64,000 nt of DNA from Arthrobacter sp. StoSoilB20 (GCF_019977295.1 NZ_AP024651.1:4402001-4466000); one strand, 5' to 3'. Shown: positions 1-7,940, numbered from the stretch's first letter. A program made the numbers and translations. The notes: generated from the sequence alone by a model not told the origin.

Positions 1-93
1 CACCTGATCCTCGGTGTTGCCATGATCGGCTTGGGTGCTTGGCTGGGCAGGGATGCCATGGACGAAACAACCACGACGCGACGGAGGATGTAA
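1..93 (+). CDS. C-terminal end of a small membrane protein (DUF4383-like)
   Basis: The frame is open from base 1 to a TAA at 91-93, giving the last 30 residues of a protein that begins outside the window. About 17 residues are hydrophobic (LILGVAMIGLGAWLG), then comes a short polar tail with TTTTRRR. This fits a final transmembrane helix and resembles the end of DUF4383 proteins. A plus-strand hairpin with a T-tract follows at 120-162, which supports a real gene end here. The family call is a guess from a short fragment. Confidence 0.5.
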   Translation, partial: HLILGVAMIGLGAWLGRDAMDETTTTRRRM

Positions 94-119
94 CGGTTCC
101 ACGCACCTTGGTGAATCAA

Positions 120-162
120 CGACGGCGACCGCCTCCCCAGAGGGGACGGCCGCCGTTTTTTG
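120..162 (+). terminator. Rho-independent terminator after the truncated first gene
   Basis: An imperfect GC-rich hairpin (CGACGGCGACCGCCTCCCC paired with GGGGACGGCCGCCG) ends directly in TTTTTT. It lies 27 bp after the stop codon of the plus-strand fragment at 1-93. Confidence 0.7.
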
Positions 163-170
163 TTCGCCAC

Positions 171-269
171 CGCCTCGCCCAGGTGCCACTTAATGGCAAT
201 GTTTGCGCTCCGGATTGTCACCAACTGCCATGTCGGCGCGCGTTTTAAGCGCTCGACGGCGGGTACCCG
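171..269. repeat. 99-bp dispersed repeat, copy 1 (3' of response regulator)
   Basis: This 99-bp block is repeated at 2372-2470 with five mismatches and no gaps. Both copies have the same orientation and start 1-2 nt after the stop codon of a minus-strand gene. It contains the 10-bp palindrome CGGGTACCCG at its gene-proximal end, an imperfect hairpin around TGCCACTTAATGGCA, and a conserved block CGGATTGTCA...TGCCAT...CGCGTTTTA shared with the element at 21255-21326. No coding capacity is evident. Confidence 0.85.
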
Positions 270-270
270 G

Positions 271-957
271 CTATCCGAGCAGCCGGTGCTCGTAAGCGAA
301 TGACACGAGTTGAAGCCGCGTCCCGACGCCCAGTTTTGTGAGGACACTGCGCAGATGCGTTTTGACCGTAGCCTCGGATACGAACAAGCTTTCTGCCATG
401 GCACCGTTGCTCAAACCCTTGGCTGCCAAGAGGAAGACCTCCCGCTCGCGCACAGACAAAGGAGCCAGGACGGAAAGATCCGGCCCCGCAACCGGCACTG
501 TCCGGGCAGCATGCTGAAACAGGTCATGCACGGATCCTGGCGCGATGACCGAGTACCCGGAATAAACGGTCCTGATAGCCGCCAACAGAAACTCCGGTTC
601 GGCGCTTTTTAGCAGATACCCGCTTGCGCCCGCTTGGACGGCCTCAACCACAGCCTGGTCACGGTTGAAAGTGGTCAAGGCGATGATTTTCGGCTTCTCC
701 AACCCGTCACGCAACGCAGCATCCCAGAGGTGCTTGGTGGCAGTTACCCCATCCATCACCGGCATACGGAGATCCATGAGCAAGACGTCAGGCGGCTGCT
801 CTGTGGCGCGCGCCACCGCCTCGCTGCCGTCGCCAGCCTCCCACGCCAGCAGCATGTCCGGCTGGCTTTGAACCAACATCCGGATACCGGCCCGGAACAA
901 GGGCTGGTCGTCAACCAGCGCCACGGAGATCGGCGTAGGTGATTCAGCCAAGGCCAC
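271..957 (-). CDS. NarL/FixJ-family response regulator
   Basis: This is a DNA-binding response regulator of 228 aa, a normal length for the family. The receiver domain covers residues about 10-125, with acidic pocket D16-D17, probable phospho-acceptor D62 in LLMDLRMP, and conserved K117. A LuxR-type helix-turn-helix occupies about 160-225 (LSVREREVFLLAAKGLSNGAMAESLFVSEATVKTHL). The GTG start at 957 has GGGAGGAG upstream and overlaps the histidine kinase end by 14 bp, so the two are translationally coupled and form a cognate pair. Target genes and signal are not visible. Confidence 0.92.
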   Translation of the reverse strand: MALAESPTPISVALVDDQPLFRAGIRMLVQSQPDMLLAWEAGDGSEAVARATEQPPDVLLMDLRMPVMDGVTATKHLWDAALRDGLEKPKIIALTTFNRDQAVVEAVQAGASGYLLKSAEPEFLLAAIRTVYSGYSVIAPGSVHDLFQHAARTVPVAGPDLSVLAPLSVREREVFLLAAKGLSNGAMAESLFVSEATVKTHLRSVLTKLGVGTRLQLVSFAYEHRLLG

Positions 958-2287
958 CAGCTCCTCCCGCCGGGGTCCGTGCTCCCAGATCCGTCAATGC
1001 CTCGGATGGATGGGAGGTAGGCTGCAGACTCGCGGTTCCATAGGGAAGAAAGGCAGTTACCCGAAACTGCTCGCCATCCGGGCCCACAGTCAGCCAACCA
1101 CCGGCGAGATGCGCGCGCTCCCGCATACCGGGAACGCCTCGTCCATACCGTTCCTTGGCCTGCCCGGCGTCCGTTTCCCCCAACGGAACGGACGCCGGCA
1201 GCGTGGAGGAAGCATGAAGTGTCAGCCCTGGGCCGCTCCAATCGAAATGCACCCGCACGGCGGTTCCCCGGCCGCCATGCTTCAGTGCGTTGGTGAGACA
1301 TTCCTGGACGATTCTGAACACTGCCAGCTGCTGACCTGCTCCCAGTTCAACGGGTACACCGCTCTCACTGTGCTCAATCTCAAGGCTGCCCTGACGCATG
1401 CGTTCCATCAGCGGTCCGACGTCGCTGATCAAGGGTTGTGGGGCAACCATGCCATCGTCCCTAACGCCTTCGATGACGCGTTGGGCATCAACCAATGCGT
1501 GCCTGGCTGATACGGCGATGTTCTCCAACGCGTCCAGGACAGGCTTCGGCTGACCTTTGCTCAGATACCGCGTGCCATCAGCCTGGGCCGTAATGACTGC
1601 CAATGAATGAGCCAGGACATCATGCAGATCGCGGGCGATCCGAGTGCGTTCCTGCTCAATGACCAGTTCGATTTCTGTTTCCTTAAGGCTGGCCTGGGTG
1701 AGCACCTGCGCCTTGGACAATGCCCGGCGGTCTTCATACAGGGCTGCAAGGATGCCGAGCGTGCCGCAAGCGGCGGCAACGAGCAACAAAACGCTCGACA
1801 ATTGCCCGCCGTAGTTCCGCAGAGCGAAACCATCTCCCAAATACATCGGCCTGAACCAACCAACTCCGTCGCCGTAGCGGGCGGAGATCATCATGTAGGT
1901 CATGACCAAAACGAAGAGGACATTAGCGGAGACGGCCAGGATTCTCTGCCTCTTATTGCCCGTCCACATGATGAACCCAAGTGATACAAAGGACCCCAGG
2001 TAGATCGCCCAATGGTTTGACAACATGGCCGGGACGATGTGCACGAGTTGTCCCACCAGCAGGACAGCCGTCAATCCAAGAGAAAGGTAGGGCTTCCACG
2101 TCGCAGTTCCTATCGCTGCCGTCATTACAAGCAGCGGTATGGCGCCTGGCCAATAGAAGCCCGGCCACGGCCCCATCCGGCCAGCTTCCCCCACACACCA
2201 CAGCACAAAGAAGATGGCAGCCGCCGCGGGGGCGCCCCAATGCCGGACAACTCTCAGTGTTCGTTCCATGCCAGTCAGGGTATCCAC
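944..2287 (-). CDS. Two-component sensor histidine kinase (HisKA_3 type)
   Basis: This is a membrane sensor kinase of about 447 aa. The N-terminal 185 residues hold five or six hydrophobic segments and no large extracellular sensor domain. Next comes a coiled region and the HisKA_3 dimerisation motif RDLHDVLAHSLAVI with probable phospho-His at about 222. The C-terminal part carries a degenerate HATPase_c domain ending GRGVPGMRERAHLAGG, typical of NarL-system kinases. It precedes and overlaps its regulator. The start is uncertain: GTG at 2287 or ATG at 2269, neither with a convincing Shine-Dalgarno sequence. The ligand is unknown. Confidence 0.9.
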   Translation of the reverse strand: MDTLTGMERTLRVVRHWGAPAAAAIFFVLWCVGEAGRMGPWPGFYWPGAIPLLVMTAAIGTATWKPYLSLGLTAVLLVGQLVHIVPAMLSNHWAIYLGSFVSLGFIMWTGNKRQRILAVSANVLFVLVMTYMMISARYGDGVGWFRPMYLGDGFALRNYGGQLSSVLLLVAAACGTLGILAALYEDRRALSKAQVLTQASLKETEIELVIEQERTRIARDLHDVLAHSLAVITAQADGTRYLSKGQPKPVLDALENIAVSARHALVDAQRVIEGVRDDGMVAPQPLISDVGPLMERMRQGSLEIEHSESGVPVELGAGQQLAVFRIVQECLTNALKHGGRGTAVRVHFDWSGPGLTLHASSTLPASVPLGETDAGQAKERYGRGVPGMRERAHLAGGWLTVGPDGEQFRVTAFLPYGTASLQPTSHPSEALTDLGARTPAGGAGGLG

Positions 2288-2371
2288 GGCTTAGATGCGA
2301 ATCGGACCAAAACCCGATTCCGCCGGCGATCTCCACCTTAAAGCCAGCACAATCATCCTCCAGGAATTCCG

Positions 2372-2470
2372 CGCCTCGCCTAGGTGCCAATTAAGGGCAT
2401 TGTTTGCGCTCCGGATTGTCACCAGCTGCCATGTCGGCGCGCGTTTTAAGCGCTCGACGGCGGGTACCCG
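2372..2470. repeat. 99-bp dispersed repeat, copy 2 (3' of iclR-type gene)
   Basis: This is the second copy of the block at 171-269, with 94 of 99 bases identical. It sits between the kinase start and the stop codon of the IclR gene at 2473. Because both copies begin at the same distance from unrelated genes' stop codons, duplication of a longer gene segment is unlikely. A mobile palindromic unit or a shared terminator-like element fits better. Confidence 0.85.
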
Positions 2471-2472
2471 CC

Positions 2473-3294
2473 TTAGCGCGGGGCGCGCCCACCCAGCCGC
2501 GTTGTGACCTTTGCTGCTGCTGCGGAACAGGCTTCACCAAGGCTGTCCAAGGTGTCCTGGGAAACCCGGAACTTGGGAGCCGGAATCAGGACCGAGGCCA
2601 CAATGTCTCCACGATGGTCATAAACGGGCGATGCCACTCCGACTTCTTCAATGGACGTCTCCCCAAAGTTCACTGCCCAGCCGCGCTCCACGGATTCCTC
2701 AACCCTGGCCAGGTACGCCTCAATGGCATCCCCGTCCAGGCCTGGAAGGGTGATCGACCCGCTGCGCAGGAGCTGCCGCACACGATCTTTGTCCTCCGCG
2801 CCGAGGAACACCTGCACCGATGAACTCAGGGCCTCGTTGTAGCGGGCACCCAACGGAGCCAAGTGCTTGACCTGGTGCCGGCTGGGGATCTGCTCAACGC
2901 ACATGGACTCGTTGCCGTTCCACACCATGAGCGCGCTCGTCTCCCCCGTGCGTTCTGTAAGTTCGCGCAGCACGGGGTAGGCCACGCGGCGCTCTTCGAG
3001 TTCCGCCAGGAGGGGGCCCGCCATGGCGATCATCCCCAGCCCCAAGCGGAACCTGCGCGAATCGACGTCGCGCTCTACCAGGTTTTCCTGTTCCAGCGTC
3101 GCCAGCATGCGGGAGACAGTGCTCTTGTGAAGACCAATGCGCCCCGCGATTTCGGTGACTCCAAGGAGAGGCTCCTCAGCAGTGAAACTCCTCAGCACTG
3201 CAATGGCATTGACGATCACCGACGTGCTTTTGCTGTCACCATTGCCGTTGCTGTTGCTGCTCTCAGGAGTTTCGCCGGATTCAGTGGGGGTCAT
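2473..3294 (-). CDS. IclR-family transcriptional regulator
   Basis: The product is 273 aa. A winged helix-turn-helix spans about residues 25-90 (VTEIAGRIGLHKSTVSRMLATLEQ), followed by an IclR effector-binding domain (about 105-260). The first 20 residues are a Ser/Asn/Gly-rich tail. The gene is third in a minus-strand group after an MFS carrier and creatinase, 84 bp after the creatinase stop, so it probably responds to creatine or a breakdown product. Candidate targets are the repeated TTGC-containing sites upstream of the carrier at 6044 and 6178. The effector is inferred only from context. Confidence 0.9.
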   Translation of the reverse strand: MTPTESGETPESSNSNGNGDSKSTSVIVNAIAVLRSFTAEEPLLGVTEIAGRIGLHKSTVSRMLATLEQENLVERDVDSRRFRLGLGMIAMAGPLLAELEERRVAYPVLRELTERTGETSALMVWNGNESMCVEQIPSRHQVKHLAPLGARYNEALSSSVQVFLGAEDKDRVRQLLRSGSITLPGLDGDAIEAYLARVEESVERGWAVNFGETSIEEVGVASPVYDHRGDIVASVLIPAPKFRVSQDTLDSLGEACSAAAAKVTTRLGGRAPR

Positions 3295-3378
3295 GGGTTC
3301 ACTATATTTCGATTGGAGACAATCCCTCGGACAGGGCCAAGGCCGGTGGACACCACGCTGTGTCCACCGGCCGGGTCA

Positions 3379-4635
3379 CTAGGCTCCGATGATGTTGTAC
3401 TCAGGGCCGAACGGGAACTTGGTGATGTTCTCGGCGCCGTCATCGCCCACCACCAGGATGTCGTGCTCGCGGTAACCGCCGGCACCCGGCTGGCCGTCCA
3501 GCACGGTGATCATCGGTTCCATGGAAACCACCATGCCCGGTTCCAGGACGGTGTCGATGTCCTCGCGGAGTTCCAATCCAGCTTCACGGCCGTAGTAGTG
3601 GCTCAGCACGCCGAACGAGTGGCCGTAGCCGAACGTCCGATTGGCCAGGAGCCCGTGGCTGACGTAGATCTCGTTGAGCTCGGCGGCGATGTCCTTGCAG
3701 ACGGCTCCGGGCTTGATGAGTTCGAGGCCGCGCTTGTGGACCTCCACGTTGATGTTCCACAGTTCCAAGGAACGGGCGTCCGGTTCACCGTAGAACAGGG
3801 TCCGTTCCAATGCGGTGTAGTAACCGCTGGTCATGGGGAAGCAGTTCAGCGACAGGATGTCGTGTTCCTGGATTTTGCGCGTGGTGGCCCAGTTGTGGGC
3901 GCCGTCAGTGTTGATGCCGGACTGGAACCACACCCAGGTGTCGCGGATTTCGGAGTCCGGGAACGTCCGGGCGATCTCGTGCACCATCGCTTCTGTGCCG
4001 ATCAGGGCAACCTCATACTCGGTGATGCCGGCTGTGATGGCGTTGCGGATGGCTTCTCCACCGAGGTCACCGATGCGGGCACCGTGCTTGATCACCGCGA
4101 TTTCCTCGGCCGACTTGATCATCCTCTGCCGCATGGCAGCCTGCGCCACGTCCACCAGCGTTGCTCCGGAGAAGGCAGCCTGGATCTTGTTGCGGTTGTC
4201 CAGCGGCAGCGAATCATCTTCGACGCCGATACGGCGCGGGTTGATCCCGCGGGTCCGCAGAACTTCCTGGATGGCGTGGATGTAGTTGTCACGGCGCCAG
4301 TCCGTGTACACCAGGTTGTCGCCGTAGCTGCGGCGCCAAGGCATCCCGGCGTCGATATTTGCCGTAATGGTGACCGTGTCGTCCTTGGTAACCACCATGC
4401 CGTAGGAGCGGCCAAAGTAGGTGAAGAGGAAGTCGGAGTAGTACTTGATGGAGTGGTAGCTGGTGAGGACCACGGCGTCGAGGTCTTTCTCGGCCATGAT
4501 GCTGCGCAGGCCGCTGAGGCGGCGTTCAAACTCGGCGTCGGAGAAGGTCAGCGAGACCTTTTCGCCGTTGTTGAGGACTTTGGTGCGCTCGAGCTTGGCG
4601 ACATCGTTGACGGCCTCGTTCTGCGTGATGGTCAT
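3379..4635 (-). CDS. Creatinase (creatine amidinohydrolase, EC 3.5.3.3)
   Basis: The enzyme hydrolyses creatine to sarcosine and urea in the cytoplasm. At 418 aa it closely follows Pseudomonas putida creatinase along its length, including TDWRRDNY, RMIKSAEE, WFQSGINTDGAHN (catalytic His region), ILSLNCFPM, FGYGHSFG, SHYYGREAGLELREDID and EPGMVVSMEPMI. The fold is the pita-bread M24 peptidase type, but creatinases use no metal. The ATG at 4635 is preferred over a TTG at 4650 because AAAGGA precedes it at proper spacing. It lies 28 bp after the MFS gene. The sarcosine produced feeds the sox operon at 9419-14685. Confidence 0.95.
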   Translation of the reverse strand: MTITQNEAVNDVAKLERTKVLNNGEKVSLTFSDAEFERRLSGLRSIMAEKDLDAVVLTSYHSIKYYSDFLFTYFGRSYGMVVTKDDTVTITANIDAGMPWRRSYGDNLVYTDWRRDNYIHAIQEVLRTRGINPRRIGVEDDSLPLDNRNKIQAAFSGATLVDVAQAAMRQRMIKSAEEIAVIKHGARIGDLGGEAIRNAITAGITEYEVALIGTEAMVHEIARTFPDSEIRDTWVWFQSGINTDGAHNWATTRKIQEHDILSLNCFPMTSGYYTALERTLFYGEPDARSLELWNINVEVHKRGLELIKPGAVCKDIAAELNEIYVSHGLLANRTFGYGHSFGVLSHYYGREAGLELREDIDTVLEPGMVVSMEPMITVLDGQPGAGGYREHDILVVGDDGAENITKFPFGPEYNIIGA

Positions 4636-4663
4636 GGTGGTTCCTTTCAATGGGTGGGTTGTA

Positions 4664-6022
4664 CTAGTCCTGCAGCAGAGGCTTCTTGGAAGTCTCCGTA
4701 GCGAACAGGACTGCGATGAGGGAAACTATGGCGGCGGCCACGAGGTACCAGCCGGGGGCCAGTTTGCTGGCGGTCATGCCGATCAGGAGGGTGGCCATGA
4801 ACGGAGCGGTGCCGCCGAACAGGGCATTGGAGAGGTTGAAGCTGACGGCGAAGCCCGTGTACCGGACCTTCGTGGGGAAGAGTTCGGCGAGGAAGCTGGG
4901 CAGCGTGCCGTCGTTGAGGGTGAGCATGCCGCCCAGCAGGATCTGCACAAGGACAATGACCAGGAAATTGCGGGTGTCCAGGAGCATGAACGCCGGCACC
5001 GTCAGCAGGATGAAGAGGACCGATGCAGTGATCAGCATGCGTTTGCGGCCGAATTTGTCCGAGGCGATGCCCGTCAGGAAGATGAACCCGATGTAGCTGG
5101 CCAGGGCAATGGTGGTGGCCAGGAACGACTCCGTGGCGCCGAAGCCCAACTCCTCCGACAGGTACGTGGGCATATAGCTGAGGATCACGTAGAAGCCGAC
5201 GGCGTTCAGCAACACAGCGCCCGTGGCGATGATGAGCTGCTTCCGATAGGTCCTGAACATTGCCAGGGCCGGTGCCTTGACGTTGTTGTCCTTGGCAGCG
5301 AGTTCACGGAAGGCCGGCGTGTCCTCCAGTTTTGTGCGGATGTACCTTCCGATCAGGCCCATGGGCGCGGCGAGCAGGAACGGCAACCGCCAGCCCCACT
5401 CGTTGAGCTGCTCCGCGCTGAGTACTGAAGTCAGCAGGGCGGCCAGCAAGGAGCCCAGCAACAGTCCCGCTGCGGTGCTTGCAGGCACGACGGCGGCATA
5501 CAGTCCGCGGCGGTTCGCCGGCGCATACTCCACCAGGAAAGCGGACGCCCCGGCGTACTCCCCCGCAGCGGAGAATCCTTGAACCACGCGTACGAGGAGG
5601 AGCAGGACAGGGGCCATCACGCCGATGGTGGCGTAGCCCGGGATCAGTGCGATGCAGAAAGTGGCTACCGACATCAACACGATCGAGAGGGACAGCGCCT
5701 GCTTTCGTCCCAGTCGATCGCCGATGTGGCCCCAGACGAAGCCGCCGAGGGGCCTCACGAAGAAGCTGATGGCGAAGACACCGAACGTCGCAAGCAGGGC
5801 CGTCTGCCGGTCTGACTCCGGGAAGAAGACCGTGGAGATGATGCCGGCCAAGTAGCCGTAGACGGCGTAGTCGAACCACTCAACAAAGTTGCCGATGAAG
5901 CTGGCAGTGACCACTCGCCGTCGAGTGTCCTTGCTGACTGAAGTGTTGGGGCCTGGGATGTGGTTGGAGCCGGAGGCGGATGAGGTGCCTTGCTCGGCTG
6001 CCACAGAGGATTCATTGCTCAT
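4664..6022 (-). CDS. MFS transporter, metabolite:H+ symporter (ProP/MhsT-like), probable creatine uptake
   Basis: This inner-membrane carrier has 452 aa and about 12 transmembrane helices. It carries the family motifs GNFVEWFDYAVYG near the N-terminus and GHIGDRLGRKQAL in the first cytoplasmic loop, typical of the MHS group that includes ProP and ShiA. The start ATG at 6022 has GGTGGA upstream; an upstream in-frame start at 6100 has no support. It is the first gene of the creatinase operon, so creatine, sarcosine or betaine is the likely substrate. The substrate is inference from context. Confidence 0.88.
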   Translation of the reverse strand: MSNESSVAAEQGTSSASGSNHIPGPNTSVSKDTRRRVVTASFIGNFVEWFDYAVYGYLAGIISTVFFPESDRQTALLATFGVFAISFFVRPLGGFVWGHIGDRLGRKQALSLSIVLMSVATFCIALIPGYATIGVMAPVLLLLVRVVQGFSAAGEYAGASAFLVEYAPANRRGLYAAVVPASTAAGLLLGSLLAALLTSVLSAEQLNEWGWRLPFLLAAPMGLIGRYIRTKLEDTPAFRELAAKDNNVKAPALAMFRTYRKQLIIATGAVLLNAVGFYVILSYMPTYLSEELGFGATESFLATTIALASYIGFIFLTGIASDKFGRKRMLITASVLFILLTVPAFMLLDTRNFLVIVLVQILLGGMLTLNDGTLPSFLAELFPTKVRYTGFAVSFNLSNALFGGTAPFMATLLIGMTASKLAPGWYLVAAAIVSLIAVLFATETSKKPLLQD

Positions 6023-6043
6023 GTGTCCACCAAAATCATTGGG

Positions 6044-6075
6044 GTTGCATTCAACGCAACGCTGTTGCACCAGAG
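6044..6075. promoter_or_regulatory. Candidate regulator-binding site A upstream of the creatinase operon
   Basis: The block begins GTTGCATTCAACGCAAC, an inverted repeat of GTTGC and GCAAC around 7 bp, and continues to CCAGAG. A similar 33-bp block with the same ends lies at 6178-6210. It is 22 bp upstream of the MFS start codon. The dyad has the size of IclR-family operators, and an IclR gene is in the operon. Confidence 0.45.
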
Positions 6076-6177
6076 TATGTGTGAGCGGCGCCACGGTCAA
6101 GAGGCGGGGGAAACTTTACTTTCGGAGTTCTGCGAGTCCCTGGATATCTGATCGCCACCCTGGTCCACATTCCCAAA

Positions 6178-6210
6178 GTTGCATTCACAGCGACCCAGTT
6201 GCGCCAGAAG
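6178..6210. promoter_or_regulatory. Candidate regulator-binding site B, direct repeat of site A
   Basis: GTTGCATTCA...GACC.AGTTGCGCCAGAAG aligns with 6044-6075 at about 25 of 32 positions, including the first ten bases and the shared GTTGC.CCAGA end. The dyad of site A is only partly kept. The distance between copies is 134 bp, close to a whole number of helix turns, which would suit looping. Confidence 0.35.
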
Positions 6211-6225
6211 CGGCTCAATACCCGT

Positions 6226-6660
6226 CGCTCTCTCACATCCCCCGGCCTCCACGGGATCGCTCTCTCACATCCCCGCCGCTTCCCCATGTCGCTCTCTCAC
6301 ATCCCCCGCCCTCCATGGAATCGCTCTCTCACATCCCCCGGCCTCCACGGAATCGCTCGCTCACATCCCCACCCCTTCCCCGCGTCGCTCTCTCACATCC
6401 CCCGCCCTCCACGGGATCGCTCTCTCACATCCCCCACCCCTTCCCCGCGTCGCTCTCTCACATCCCCCACCCCTTCCCCGCGCCGCCCTCTCACATCCCC
6501 CGCCCCTTCCCCGCGCCGCCCTCTCACATCCCCCGCCCTCCACGGGATCGCTCTCTCACATCCCCCACCCCTTCCCCGCGTCGCTCTCTCACATCCCCCG
6601 CCCCTTCCCCGCGTCGCTCTCTCACATCCCCCGCCCCTTCCCCGCGTCGCCCTCTCACTT
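6226..6660. repeat. Tandem array of 13 units of 32-33 bp (CGCTCTCTCACATCCCCC...)
   Basis: Thirteen consecutive units start CGCTCTCTCACATCCCCC, or CGCCCTCTC in some, and a partial fourteenth ends at 6660. Each unit closes with one of two variable tails: CTCCACGGGAT, or CCTTCCCCGCGT. The array lies upstream of the MFS/creatinase operon. Frames through it code only for reiterated SLSHIPRPP-like peptides and have no start signals, so it is non-coding. The opposite-orientation motif is repeated at 6801-7165. Confidence 0.9.
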
Positions 6661-6800
6661 CCTTGAAGAAAGTTGACCGCGAAGGGTCTCCAGTACGGAC
6701 ACCAAGGTCGGCCCGACTCACGCCTTGAGATCGCGGTAGAAAGGCCGCGGGCAAACGAAGTGCGGATTCCCCGTCCAGTCGGCGGCGCTTTCAAGCCCAT
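6661..6800. other. Spacer between the two inverted repeat arrays
   Basis: About 140 bp of ordinary-looking sequence separates the CT-rich array from the GA-rich array. I see no gene, clear promoter or hairpin in it. Confidence 0.5.
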
Positions 6801-7165
6801 GGGATGTGAAAGAGCGTCGGGCCCAAGCCAAGGGGATGTGAAAGAGCGTCGGGAGGGGGTGGGGTTATCCGGCAGCGCGCGTCCAAGCGAGGAACGAGCG
6901 AGCGCGAAGAGGATGACGCCCCCACCGGGCGACACGAGAGAAGATCACGCTCAAGCCAGGGGGATGTGAGAGAGCGACACGCTCAAGCCAGGGGGATGTG
7001 AAAGAGCGTCGGGGGTGGGGTTATCCGGCAGCGCGCGTCCAAGCGAGGAACGAGCGAGCGCGCAGAGGATGACGCCACCATCGGGCGATACGAGAGAAGA
7101 TCGCGCTCAGGCCAGGGGGAAGTGAGCGAGCGACGCGCTCAAGCCAAGGGGATGTGAAAGAGCGT
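6801..7165. repeat. Inverted second array: six GGGGATGTGARAGAGCG motifs within a duplicated 158-bp unit
   Basis: The reverse complement of the first array's core recurs at 6801, 6832, 6959, 6991, 7114 (altered to GGGGGAAGTGAGCGAGCG) and 7148. Positions 6832-6990 and 6991-7147 are two near-identical tandem copies of a larger unit. Each copy includes GGGGTTATCCGGCAGCGCGC and a GCGAGGAACGAGCGAGCGCG stretch. The array ends about 20 bp before the GntR stop codon. Confidence 0.88.
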
Positions 7166-7185
7166 CGGGGGTGGGGCAGGAGGGC

Positions 7186-7857
7186 TTAGAGGACCTTGCG
7201 GATGGTCTCTTCGAAGCTCACTACGTGGTGCAGGGCGAGGTCGGCGGCGCGGTCTTCGTCGCCGTCGGCTATGGCCGTGAGGAGGTCGGCGTGCTCGGAG
7301 ATGTGGCCGGAGACGGAGGGCATCTTCTCGAGCATGTGGCACCAGATTCGGGTGGCGAGGTTGTCGTACCGGATCAGGACGTCTTCGAGGTGGGCGTTGG
7401 CGGAGGCTTTGTAGATGAGCCTGTGGACCTGGATGTCGTAGCGCATGAGTTCCTGCGAGGAATTCTCCTGGCCTTCGAGATCACGAATGGCGGCAGCGAC
7501 GGCCCTCAGTTCGGAGCGCATGGCAGGGCTGGCCATGCGGGCGGCTTTCCGGGAGGCCAGGGGTTCCAGGAGCTCGCGGATTTCGGAGACTTCGGCGAGC
7601 TGGGTGATGTCCACGCCGGTGGCGAACGTGCCTCGCCGGGGGTAAGACACCACGAGGTGGTCGCTTTCGAGGCGCTTGATGGCCTCGCGCACAGGGGTGC
7701 GTCCAATGCCTAGCTCAGCGGCTATTTGGCCATCATTGATGGGGTCGCCCGGCTTGATGTCCAGCATGATGAGCCTGTCGCGCAACAGCAGGTAGGCGTT
7801 CTCCGCGAGGGACGTACCCTGTGGAGCTGATTCCAGTGCTTCCAGTGCTGCGCTCAT
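7186..7857 (-). CDS. GntR-family (FadR subfamily) transcriptional regulator
   Basis: The product is 223 aa. A winged helix-turn-helix at about residues 18-82 (INDGQIAAELGIGRTPVREAIKRLESDHLV) is followed by an all-helical FCD effector domain with metal-ligand-type residues (D..VHRLIYKAS, H..LL, H). The ATG at 7857 has GGGAGAG upstream. It is divergent from glyA and the sox genes, so it most likely controls sarcosine catabolism and itself. A dyad at 7921-7938 is a candidate operator. The effector could be sarcosine, glycine or serine, but nothing in the sequence decides this. Confidence 0.9.
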   Translation of the reverse strand: MSAALEALESAPQGTSLAENAYLLLRDRLIMLDIKPGDPINDGQIAAELGIGRTPVREAIKRLESDHLVVSYPRRGTFATGVDITQLAEVSEIRELLEPLASRKAARMASPAMRSELRAVAAAIRDLEGQENSSQELMRYDIQVHRLIYKASANAHLEDVLIRYDNLATRIWCHMLEKMPSVSGHISEHADLLTAIADGDEDRAADLALHHVVSFEETIRKVL

Positions 7858-7912
7858 TGCTCTCTCCCGGTAGTCGCACTCCCAGCCTGATGGATGAGTT
7901 ACGGCGGACCTG

Positions 7913-7940
7913 TTGACGACTATGTGATCTCCAACATACT
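7913..7940 (+). promoter_or_regulatory. Promoter of the glyA-sox operon with overlapping dyad
   Basis: A good sigma-70-like -35 box TTGACG (7913-7918) is followed after 16 bp by CATACT (7935-7940). The imperfect palindrome TATGT-N8-ACATA (7921-7938) fills the spacer and overlaps the -10 box, a typical place for a repressor. The divergent GntR gene starts 56 bp away. Confidence 0.55.

Noticed and set aside
2863..4701. 612-residue open frame on the plus strand opposite creatinase and the IclR gene
   Set aside because: Antisense shadow of two well-supported genes; GC-rich codon use produces long stop-free antisense frames.
6226..6660. Possible CRISPR array
   Set aside because: Units follow each other directly with 32-33 bp period; the tails are two recurring types rather than unique spacers, and no cas gene is near.
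6199..6728. Open frames through the CT-rich array coding for reiterated SLSHIPRPP-like peptides on both strands
   Set aside because: They are translations of a DNA repeat in several frames at once, without ribosome sites or sequence constraint at codon level.
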